From assembly GCA_964622235.1 (NCBI GenBank), contig CAZUNB010000049.1, positions 1 through 5,959 on the forward strand: DNA of 5,959 nucleotides, given 5' to 3'. This DNA comes from CAZUNB01 sp964622235. GTDB lineage: Bacteria > Patescibacteriota > Saccharimonadia > Saccharimonadales > JAGPDM01. The notes below the pieces were generated by a model. The model saw only the letters and a list, made by a program, of their open reading frames with translations, was not told where the DNA came from and did no database searches. Every line of letters starts with the position of its first letter. Position 1 is the first letter of the stretch. The translations under genes were made by a program, and so were the position numbers. Positions 1-4,670 of this stretch are shown here, in pieces.

Positions 1-160
1 CTATAAACCACAATGCTATAAGTAACGGGTTAATCTGATTTGGTGAGTAAAATAAAGCAACCGAGACCGTGAATAAACCCGACAATAGCCCGACAGCCCA
101 AATGAGCTTTAGTTGAAGTGAGTAGTGTCTTGTTAATTTATGCATGTTTAACTTTGCCAT
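1..160 (-). CDS. Putative membrane protein, N-terminal fragment (cut by window edge)
   Basis: An open frame runs from an ATG at 160-158 through the left edge of the window, giving 53 residues without a stop. The first 18 residues are basic (MAKLNMHKLTRHYSLQLK). They are followed by a hydrophobic stretch at about residues 18-38 (LIWAVGLLSGLFTVSVALFY), a short polar turn (SPNQIN) and the start of a second hydrophobic stretch (PLLIALWFI). This is the usual look of a small multi-spanning membrane protein with its N-terminus inside. A purine-rich AGTAGG lies about 9 bases before the ATG as a weak ribosome site; a second in-frame ATG at 145-143 is an alternative start. The gene sits directly behind a long terminator-like hairpin, so its expression may be set by read-through. 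I do not recognise the family. That it is coding is likely but not proven, because only 160 bases are visible. Confidence 0.55.
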   Translation of the reverse strand, partial: MAKLNMHKLTRHYSLQLKLIWAVGLLSGLFTVSVALFYSPNQINPLLIALWFI

Positions 161-391
161 ATCAACTACCTACTGTAAATAAAAAAAGATGCGGTTACAA
201 ATCCGCCCGATATATAAATATTTCTATGGCGCTTGTAGGTCCGCATCTTAACTTGACCGCTCTCTTGTGAATAATCGCAAGAAAGCTTTTGCTCTTCGCC
301 GACTAAACTAAAAGTTTATTCAGCTGTTTTGTGACCAGCAGTACTAGTCACAAAATCGCTGAGACGAATTTTTAATTATTAATGAGCACTG
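161..391 (-). ncRNA. Structured leader RNA (attenuator-like) or small RNA upstream of the membrane gene
   Basis: No protein frame is convincing here, but on the minus strand the stretch is full of inverted repeats in series. The order is: a stem pairing 327-335 with 347-355 (perfect 9 bp), extended by 321-324 with 358-361; a 5-bp stem 304-308 with 314-318; an interrupted stem 277-286 with 291-299; and last a long hairpin 186-249 followed by seven U. A minus promoter at 398-426 predicts a start near 391. The last U-run ends about 20 bases before the ATG at 160, leaving no room for another promoter, which favours a cis leader over an independent RNA. The 3' arm CCGC (194-191) can pair either with the distal arm (241-244) or with a local GCGG (206-203), so two exclusive folds exist. 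It does not match the T-box antiterminator, tmRNA, SRP RNA or riboswitches I can recall; the class is unknown. Confidence 0.45.
181..249 (-). terminator. Long terminator-like hairpin with U-tract (possible attenuator)
   Basis: The 9-bp outer stem pairs 241-249 with 186-194 (AAGATGCGG / CCGCATCTT). Inner helices pair 233-237 with 196-200 (TACAA/TTGTA) and 228-231 with 204-207 (CGCC/GGCG), around an AU-rich loop at 208-227. On the minus strand the stem runs straight into seven U (187-181) and then AUUU. The U-run lies on the minus side only, which gives the orientation. It stands just before the ribosome site of the gene starting at 160, so it should either stop transcription or control read-through. 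Confidence 0.6.
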
Positions 392-397
392 ACTAAG

Positions 398-426
398 AAT
401 TTACCATAAGAGTGATGTTACGTCAA
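398..426 (-). promoter_or_regulatory. Predicted sigma70-type promoter for the structured leader
   Basis: On the minus strand, -35 TTGACG (426-421) and -10 TAAATT (403-398) are separated by exactly 17 bases. This predicts transcription starting near position 391 and running into the hairpin-rich leader. The -35 matches consensus at five of six positions; the -10 is weaker but keeps the conserved TA at its start and T at its end. Confidence 0.45.
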
Positions 427-560
427 TAGCATAATCATTATTATGTTGTTATAAATACATTTTTAATCTGTAAAATGATAACAGAATAATGTTGTTATTT
501 ATACAATATAGTAATACATTTAACTCATGATATAGTATCTCTAGGATTAAAAATAGAAAA
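427..560. promoter_or_regulatory. AT-rich divergent intergenic region with paired direct repeats
   Basis: This gap separates the minus-strand leader from the plus-strand ribonuclease gene and carries no credible frame. It contains two copies of ATGTTGTTAT (443-452 and 489-498) and two copies of AATACATTT (454-462 and 513-521), in the same order and orientation. The second set overlaps a possible plus promoter, TTGTTA (492-497), 17 bases, TACATT (515-520). An alternative -10, TATAGT, lies at 531-536. Before the ribonuclease ATG only a poorly placed AGGA (543-546) could act as a ribosome site. Which promoter is used cannot be decided by eye. Confidence 0.3.
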
Positions 561-1214
561 ATGACTAGACAAGAACAAAAAGAAGAAGCCACAAAAATTG
601 CAATTAAAAATGGCCTTGGCCTATTCCGACGAGAACTTACTATCTTCACCATAGATATCGATGGATCGATTGTCCAACTTAGCCAAAGCGATAGTTTTGA
701 TAATGTCTGGTCAGATGCGTTAAGTGTAATTAGAGAAAACAGCAGCAACATACCAAAAGAAAACTACTCTTTGGCAGTAAAATCGCCAATAAGTCAGCAG
801 TCTCTGCCACTGATTATTCACACGGATGGAGGAAGCCGCGGCAATCCTGGACCATCGGCTAGTGGTTTTGTTATTGAGACTACTGAGGGCAAAATTTTGG
901 AAGAGGGGGGTGAATACCTAGGCATCACCACAAATAACCAGGCTGAATACCAGGCGGTTAAACTAGCGCTTGAACGTGCTACATCGCACACGGATGGAAC
1001 GATAAATTTCTATATTGATAGCATGTTGGTTGTAAATCAGATGAAAGGTATCTATAAGATTAAAAACCGTGACCTGTGGCCAATCCACAATGATATAAAA
1101 CGACTGTCGGAAAAATTTAGCAACGTAACCTTCACCCATGTACCAAGAGAGAAGAACAAACTTGCAGACGCAAAAGTTAACGAAGTCCTAGATTCTGTTA
1201 AAAATGCCAGCTAA
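561..1214 (+). CDS. rnhA: Ribonuclease HI family protein with N-terminal extension
   Basis: 217 residues. Ribonuclease H cuts the RNA strand of RNA-DNA hybrids such as R-loops and replication primers, using two metal ions in the cytoplasm. The catalytic domain spans about residues 82-213. It has the opening motif with Asp89 (TDGGSRGNPGP), Glu129 (TTNNQAEY), Asp153 (FYIDSMLVVNQ) and Asp203 (HVPREKNKLAD), with His193 just before the last. All four acidic metal ligands are therefore present and the enzyme should be active. This is the bacterial/archaeal RNase HI style with the PREKNK loop rather than the E. coli basic-protrusion type. Residues 1-80 precede the domain, lack the Trp/Tyr-rich hybrid-binding motif known from eukaryotic-type RNases H, and have no function I recognise. 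The start is the first ATG of the frame; no strong ribosome site is visible. The stop TAA interlocks with the rplT stop on the other strand. Confidence 0.9.
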   Translation: MTRQEQKEEATKIAIKNGLGLFRRELTIFTIDIDGSIVQLSQSDSFDNVWSDALSVIRENSSNIPKENYSLAVKSPISQQSLPLIIHTDGGSRGNPGPSASGFVIETTEGKILEEGGEYLGITTNNQAEYQAVKLALERATSHTDGTINFYIDSMLVVNQMKGIYKIKNRDLWPIHNDIKRLSEKFSNVTFTHVPREKNKLADAKVNEVLDSVKNAS

Positions 1215-1561
1215 CCCTGTTCCTGTACAGCCTTAACAATACTAGCGAAAGCAGTATTATTAGTTGCAGCAATCTGAGAAAGTGTCTTACGATTAAGAGA
1301 AATATTTTTCTTCTTAAGGTCATTCTGAAATTGTGAATAGCGAACACCATGAGCTTTTAGTGCAGCATTCAATCGTTGAATCCAAAGTTGACGCATATTT
1401 CGTTTTCGATTTCGTCGATCTCTATAACTGTACTCTAGTGAACGAGTCACTGCTTGTTTGGCTGCACGGTAACTTCTACGACGATTTTGCTGCATGCCCT
1501 TTGCTTGCTTGAGAACTTTCTTACGTCGAGCACGACTTGCAACAGAATTATTTGATTTCAT
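1211..1561 (-). CDS. rplT: 50S ribosomal protein L20
   Basis: 116 residues, the usual length for bacterial L20. L20 binds 23S rRNA early in assembly of the large subunit. Family landmarks are clear: the basic N-terminal extension (SRARRKKVLKQAKG, residues 9-22), the YRAAKQAV segment, YRDRRNRKRNMRQLWIQRLNAA (about 46-67), and the C-terminal globular part with LNRKTLSQIA and AFASIVKA. It is the last gene of the infC-rpmI-rplT operon. Its ATG overlaps the rpmI stop by one base (TAATG). A good ribosome site AGGAG (1573-1569) lies inside the rpmI end, 7 bases before the ATG, so the two are probably translationally coupled. The stop TAG (1213-1211) shares bases with the convergent ribonuclease stop, and no intrinsic terminator is visible beyond it. 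Confidence 0.97.
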   Translation of the reverse strand: MKSNNSVASRARRKKVLKQAKGMQQNRRRSYRAAKQAVTRSLEYSYRDRRNRKRNMRQLWIQRLNAALKAHGVRYSQFQNDLKKKNISLNRKTLSQIAATNNTAFASIVKAVQEQG

Positions 1562-1758
1562 TATTTATCTCCTAGCAACTGCTTAATTTTAGTTTCTACT
1601 GTCTTATCGACACCATGGTCTTGCCCATAAGCACGCTTACGTGCACTACTTTTCTTGCTTAAGAAGTGGTTTTGATGGGCTTTACGACGTAACAGTTTGC
1701 CCGTTGAAGACTTCTTGATTCGTTTGGCTGCTCCTGAATGTGTTTTTAGTTTTGGCAT
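1561..1758 (-). CDS. rpmI: 50S ribosomal protein L35
   Basis: 65 residues, full length for L35, a small basic protein of the large subunit. The family pattern is plain: MPKLKTHSGAAKRIKKSSTGKLLRRKAHQNHFLSKK in segments (PKLKTH at 2-7, AAKR at 10-13, TGK at 19-21, the AHQNHFLSKKS region at 27-37) and a lysine/arginine-rich tail. The gene lies one base after the infC stop (TAA-T-ATG). Its ribosome site AGGAG (1771-1767) is inside the infC 3' end, 8 bases before the ATG. It overlaps rplT by one base. Order and coupling match the conserved bacterial IF3-L35-L20 operon. Confidence 0.97.
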   Translation of the reverse strand: MPKLKTHSGAAKRIKKSSTGKLLRRKAHQNHFLSKKSSARKRAYGQDHGVDKTVETKIKQLLGDK

Positions 1759-1759
1759 A

Positions 1760-2275
1760 TTATTTTCTCCTTACGACCATGCTTAAATTTCTTCCAGCAA
1801 AAACTGGTTTTTGCTCTACGGCAACCTCTAGGCTCTCAGATAGTATCGCAACAATCTTCTCGAGCAATTCGTTGCCTAGCTCCTTATGAGCTAATTCACG
1901 ACCTCGGTAAAATACCGACAACCGGACCTTATTGCCATCTTGCAAAAAGTCGGCTACTTTCGATGTCTTTACCGAAAGATCATGTTCTCCAATTTTTAAA
2001 CCGAAACGCATCTGTTTTAATTCAGATTGTTTCTGTGCTTTTTTATTTTTCTGTTGAATTTTTGTTTGCTGGTATCTGTACTTGCCCCAGTCAATAATTT
2101 TAACTACAGGTGGTTTCGCCTGTGGAGAAACCTCGACCAAATCAAGCCCAGTGCTACGCGCCTTTTCAAGAGCAGCAACTTTAGACATAACCCCGAGCTG
2201 CTCGCCATCACTATCGATTACCCGAACCTGGTTCGCAGTTATTTCGTCATTGACACGAGTTCGAGCTACGCTAAT
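1760..2275 (-). CDS. infC: Translation initiation factor IF-3 (ATT start)
   Basis: 171 residues if read from the ATT at 2275-2273. IF3 binds the 30S subunit, prevents premature 50S joining and proofreads the start codon and initiator tRNA. The first in-frame ATG (2188) cannot be the real start: the 29 codons before it encode the conserved IF3 opening (RTRVNDEITANQVRVIDSDG, then EQLGV). Reading back to the TAG at 2305-2303, there is no ATG, GTG or TTG. A strong AAGGAG (2286-2281) stands 5 bases before the ATT at 2275; the tandem ATT at 2278 would be only 2 bases away. The N-domain is followed by GLDLVEVSPQAKPPVVKIIDWGKYRY, a lysine/glutamine-rich linker, and the C-domain with KIGEHDLSVKTSKVADFL and FYRGRELAHKELG. 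Rare AUU starts are known in infC elsewhere (E. coli) and allow IF3 to repress its own synthesis. Confidence 0.92.
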   Translation of the reverse strand: MSVARTRVNDEITANQVRVIDSDGEQLGVMSKVAALEKARSTGLDLVEVSPQAKPPVVKIIDWGKYRYQQTKIQQKNKKAQKQSELKQMRFGLKIGEHDLSVKTSKVADFLQDGNKVRLSVFYRGRELAHKELGNELLEKIVAILSESLEVAVEQKPVFAGRNLSMVVRRK

Positions 2276-2286
2276 AATGTCTCCTT
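2276..2286 (-). promoter_or_regulatory. Ribosome binding site that fixes the ATT start of infC
   Basis: The minus strand reads AAGGAG (2286-2281), then ACATT, then the second ATT (2275-2273). The 5-base gap favours the second ATT over the first (2278-2276), which would be only 2 bases from the site. No common start codon is available in frame nearby. Confidence 0.7.
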
Positions 2287-2309
2287 TTAACTTGATTTTT
2301 CGCTATGCG

Positions 2310-2339
2310 ATTATAACAGAGAAACATTCGAGAGGTCAA
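2310..2339 (-). promoter_or_regulatory. Near-consensus sigma70 promoter for infC-rpmI-rplT
   Basis: On the minus strand -35 TTGACC (2339-2334) and a perfect -10 TATAAT (2315-2310) are 18 bases apart. The predicted start is near 2303, giving a short leader of about 28 bases before the infC ATT. The -35 contains the TGA stop codon of the upstream DUF4446 gene, so the translation operon has its own promoter embedded in the end of its neighbour. Confidence 0.75.
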
Positions 2340-2821
2340 ACTTTTGCTCGGATGGTTTTTTTAGCCTTAACAAGTGATTGCTTTTCTTCGTCGCTTAGCT
2401 GCTTCAAGGAAATAGTTGAGTCAATATTCTTTGCATACATCCGTGTACCTTCCCGCGAGTGAATTGCTGTAATCATCACACCAGTATCATTTTCGTTCAT
2501 TACTGTTAATACGAAGCTTTGATCGCCACCGGTATCTTTGAATGGATTAAATCTTACGAGACCAACCTTATATAGTTTTTGCTCATCGTATTGCTCTAAT
2601 TTGTGGATTTTTTGATCCAATGTTTCAACATATTTTTTGTAACTATTTATTTCTTTTAAGTTCTTACGCAAGAAAGTAGCTAGGTCATCATTGCTATACT
2701 CTTGACCAGCAAATACTCGATCGAGTGTTGCTTGTACAGCTTTGGCTTTCTGTATTGCTAGATAAGCAGATGTGAGCGACATCGTTGAGAGTAGGATACT
2801 TACAGTTAAACCGATAATCAT
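2336..2821 (-). CDS. DUF4446 family protein, membrane-anchored
   Basis: 161 residues, a usual length for DUF4446; the biochemical role of this family is unknown. An N-terminal hydrophobic segment (about residues 2-24, IIGLTVSILLSTMSLTSAYLAI) should anchor the protein. A charged, probably helical stretch follows (about 25-80, with LRKNLKEINSYKKYVETLDQKIHKLEQ likely coiled-coil). The conserved globular core comes next: KVGLVRFNPFKDTGGDQSF (about 86-104), VMITAIHSREGTRMYAK (about 115-131), and LSDEEKQSLVKA near the end. The start is the only ATG available after the comM stop. There is no Shine-Dalgarno sequence; instead a -10-like TATTAT lies 6 bases before the ATG, so the mRNA may be leaderless. 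The gene follows comM by 26 bases and precedes infC. The family assignment is from recalled motifs; the anchoring is inferred from hydrophobicity. Confidence 0.85.
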   Translation of the reverse strand: MIIGLTVSILLSTMSLTSAYLAIQKAKAVQATLDRVFAGQEYSNDDLATFLRKNLKEINSYKKYVETLDQKIHKLEQYDEQKLYKVGLVRFNPFKDTGGDQSFVLTVMNENDTGVMITAIHSREGTRMYAKNIDSTISLKQLSDEEKQSLVKAKKTIRAKV

Positions 2822-2827
2822 ATACCG

Positions 2828-2856
2828 ATAATACGGTTTATTGTTGTTTAGCTCAA
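2828..2856 (-). promoter_or_regulatory. Predicted leaderless promoter of the DUF4446 gene
   Basis: On the minus strand -35 TTGAGC (2856-2851), a 17-base spacer and -10 TATTAT (2833-2828) are followed by 6 bases and then ATG at 2821. The predicted first transcribed base is the A of the ATG. The -35 lies inside the last codons of comM. The gene has no Shine-Dalgarno sequence, which agrees with a leaderless transcript. Confidence 0.5.
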
Positions 2857-4347
2857 GCGAAACTGTAAAGCTTCAGCTATGTGACTCTTCTCTATCGAAT
2901 TTGATGTCTCAAGATCAGCGATGGTCTGCGCTACTTTTAGGCTTCTCATGAAGGCGCGGGCAGATAGTGAGAATTGTTCAGATGCTTTTTCTAATAAACT
3001 ACGAGCGTCCTTGGAAATCACTAGATTTTTCACTTGTTGGTTACTAAGAATTGAATTAGTTTTGTTCGATTGCCTAGCAATTTGGCGCGTTCGAGCAGAA
3101 ATAACTTCTTGGCGCATTCTCTTACTGGTACGTTCAGCCTCTGTCTTGTTGAGCAATTTATCAGTATTAATTCTCTGGACATGAACTTGAAGATCAATTC
3201 GATCAAGTAGTGGTCCTGATAACTTCCTTTGATATTGGGAGATTTGTCGGGCGCTACATTGACATTCTCGAACCTGATCACCGTAATAGCCACACGGACA
3301 AGGATTCTGCGTAGCGACAAGCATGAAATTGGCTGGAAATGTTGCACTCCTACTAGCCCTTGAAATACTAACTAAACCATCCTCCAGTGGTTGGCGTAGA
3401 GCTTCTATTGTAGATCTGTTAAATTCAGGCAACTCATCGAGAAACAATATACCGTGATGACTAAGGCTAATTTCGCCAGGTCGTAACTGATGACCACCCC
3501 CAATCATAGCAACAGTGCTAGCCGTGTAATGTGGCGATCGAAACGGACGATCAGTCTGAATATCAAACTCTTTACCAAGTAGACTATGGACCTCTGTGAT
3601 TTCAACGATTTCATCAGAAGTAACTGGTGGTAAAATACTACTCAGTGCTTTTGCCATCATACTCTTGCCCGATCCTGGCGGCCCACTAAGAAGTATATTA
3701 TGATTTCCTGCGGCAGCTATTTGTAGTGCCCGTTTAGCTTGATTTTGCCCAACAACCTGAGCGAAGTCAACGACGGTCCGTGTGCCATTAGTTTTAGCAA
3801 AAATAGCTTGCCTTAACGGCTGAGCTAATAACTTTTGCTCAGCCGTTAGATGACGGTACAGCTCTTTTAAACTGTGTGGCGCAATAATATTCAACCCTGA
3901 CACCAAGCTAGCCTCAGCTGCATTGTCCGCGGCTATAAAGACATTAGAAATTCCTTTGGACTTAAGTGCCTTTAACATGGTGATTATTCCAGGCACAGGA
4001 CGTAATCTACCATCCAGCGCAAGCTCAGCGATAAATGCCGCATCAGCAACAGTATCTTTAAAAATTTGCTTGCTACTAACAAGAATTGAAATCGCCATAG
4101 CCAAATCAAATCCTGAGCCATCTTTGGGTATATTTGCTGGTGCAAGATTGATAGTTATTTTTTGGTTGGGAAGCTGAAGATTTGAATTCTTAATTGCCGA
4201 CTTAACACGCTCACGCGACTCATCAATTGTTTTTGCTGCTAAGCCTACAATCGTCAGTCCCGGCAAACCTCGTCCAACGTCACATTCAACTTCAACCATA
4301 AGACCAGAAAAACCTAAGACCGATGCCGAGTAACAAAAAGACAACAT
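2848..4347 (-). CDS. comM: ComM/YifB family AAA+ ATPase (Mg-chelatase-like), competence-related
   Basis: 499 residues, close to the usual length of about 500. ComM is a hexameric AAA+ helicase known in Vibrio to drive branch migration during integration of transformed DNA. The N-terminal Lon/S5-like domain (about 1-165) starts MLSFCYSASVLGFSGLMVEVECD and has GLPGLTIVGLA and the NLAPANIPKDGSGFDL segment. The AAA+ core shows Walker A GPPGSGKS (222-229), Walker B GILFLDELPEF (299-309), the sensor-1 region ATQNPCPCG (345-353) and the GPLLDRID arginine segment (378-385). Four cysteines (350, 352, 362, 364) form the family's likely zinc site. The C-terminal Mg-chelatase domain has LSARAFMRSLKVAQTIADLE (461-480). 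All key residues are present. No Shine-Dalgarno sequence is seen; a -10-like TATAAC lies 9 bases before the ATG. In this setting it suggests the cell can take up and recombine DNA, which is an inference. Confidence 0.95.
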   Translation of the reverse strand: MLSFCYSASVLGFSGLMVEVECDVGRGLPGLTIVGLAAKTIDESRERVKSAIKNSNLQLPNQKITINLAPANIPKDGSGFDLAMAISILVSSKQIFKDTVADAAFIAELALDGRLRPVPGIITMLKALKSKGISNVFIAADNAAEASLVSGLNIIAPHSLKELYRHLTAEQKLLAQPLRQAIFAKTNGTRTVVDFAQVVGQNQAKRALQIAAAGNHNILLSGPPGSGKSMMAKALSSILPPVTSDEIVEITEVHSLLGKEFDIQTDRPFRSPHYTASTVAMIGGGHQLRPGEISLSHHGILFLDELPEFNRSTIEALRQPLEDGLVSISRASRSATFPANFMLVATQNPCPCGYYGDQVRECQCSARQISQYQRKLSGPLLDRIDLQVHVQRINTDKLLNKTEAERTSKRMRQEVISARTRQIARQSNKTNSILSNQQVKNLVISKDARSLLEKASEQFSLSARAFMRSLKVAQTIADLETSNSIEKSHIAEALQFRLS

Positions 4348-4356
4348 ACTGCTTTT

Positions 4357-4365
4357 GTTATACCA
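4357..4365 (-). promoter_or_regulatory. Possible extended -10 promoter of comM
   Basis: The minus strand reads TGGTATAAC, an extended -10 pattern (TGn plus TATAAC at 4362-4357), 9 bases before the comM ATG. The predicted start, near 4350, would leave a leader of only about 3 bases. A good -35 at the expected place is not visible, so the call depends on the extended -10. Confidence 0.35.
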
Positions 4366-4414
4366 CAGCCCAACTATGATTTGCGAGAGCTTTGATTAAT
4401 TTATTACTCAAAAT

Positions 4415-4446
4415 AAAACAACGGCTTGTGTAAAGCCGTTGTTTTT
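4415..4446. terminator. Strong intrinsic terminator, bidirectional
   Basis: A perfect 13-bp inverted repeat (4415-4427 with 4433-4445; core ACAACGGCTT / AAGCCGTTGT) closes a 5-base loop. On the minus strand the stem ends in TTTTATTTTG, a good U-tract; on the plus strand it ends in five T. As the genes on both sides are on the minus strand, its main job is most likely to end transcription from the M50 side before the comM promoter. Confidence 0.85.
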
Positions 4447-4499
4447 AGGTATGTAACCGTTTTTGTTTTTGAGCACTTTTTTTATTCAGTGCTGTTTAC
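4415..4499 (-). ncRNA. Possible small RNA of about 80 bases
   Basis: On the minus strand a small stem-loop (4488-4493 with 4472-4477, AGCACT/AGTGCT around a 10-base A-rich loop), an A-rich unpaired linker, and the strong terminator hairpin at 4415-4445 follow each other, the usual plan of a small RNA. Upstream are TTGACT (4528-4523) as a -35, with TAAGCT (4505-4500) 17 bases away, and a perfect TATAAT (4511-4506) at a too-short spacing of 11. The RNA could equally be just the 3' untranslated end of the M50 transcript. No known family is recognised. Confidence 0.25.
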
Positions 4500-4556
4500 A
4501 GCTTAATTATAGATGTAAATTAAGTCAATAGGCTTTTGTTTATTTTTCTATGATGC

Positions 4557-4565
4557 TGTGGATAA
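4557..4565 (-). promoter_or_regulatory. Single perfect DnaA-box sequence
   Basis: The minus strand reads TTATCCACA, the consensus 9-mer bound by DnaA. It stands alone in an AT-rich non-coding region with no second clear box and no dnaA or dnaN nearby. A chance 9-mer match in a window this size is not rare, so function is doubtful. Confidence 0.2.
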
Positions 4566-4670
4566 CTTCTTTGTTTCAACTATACTACCTTCTACTTCCA
4601 GCTTAATCTTGATCCAAAAGTTAACGTTTTTTCTTAGTATATATTACAACAAATAATCAAAATCTATCAC

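Larger units (their letters stand above)
4348..4670. other. 323-base intergenic region between M50 protease gene and comM
   Basis: No convincing gene is present. Going from the M50 end toward comM on the minus strand, it holds: a 25-codon open stretch without a usual start codon (about 4551-4628); a perfect DnaA-box sequence (4557-4565); a 7-bp inverted repeat (4502-4508 and 4518-4524) inside a possible promoter; a small stem-loop (4472-4493); an A-rich linker; a perfect two-way terminator (4415-4445); and finally the comM promoter. The terminator may end the M50 transcript or a small RNA. Confidence 0.5.

Noticed and set aside
161..391. T-box riboswitch, tmRNA, SRP RNA or tRNA in the structured leader
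   Set aside because: The T-box TGGNACCGCG antiterminator is absent, there is no tmRNA or tRNA end with a T-arm pattern and CCA, and no SRP GNAR tetraloop pair. Only general hairpin architecture supports an RNA.
449..751. Minus-strand open frame of 100 codons with hydrophobic residues
   Set aside because: Most of it is antisense to the ribonuclease HI coding region, and the rest lies in AT-rich intergenic DNA; no family, no ribosome site.
2027..2462. Two overlapping plus-strand open frames opposite infC and DUF4446
   Set aside because: Both are antisense to well-supported genes, with no recognisable motifs; they are shadows of infC and DUF4446 coding.
2921..4177. Several open frames of 84-105 codons inside comM, on the plus strand and in another minus frame
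   Set aside because: All lie inside the intact, full-length comM reading frame and carry no motif of their own.
4551..4628. A 25-codon minus-strand stretch (VNFWIKIKLEVEGSIVETKKL and a few more residues) that looks coding-like
   Set aside because: It has no ATG, GTG or TTG start after the preceding stop and is too short to judge; it might be a gene remnant, but nothing else supports this.
4348..4670. Chromosomal replication origin
   Set aside because: Only one DnaA box, no AT-rich 13-mer array that stands out, and no dnaA, dnaN, rpmH or gyr genes nearby.
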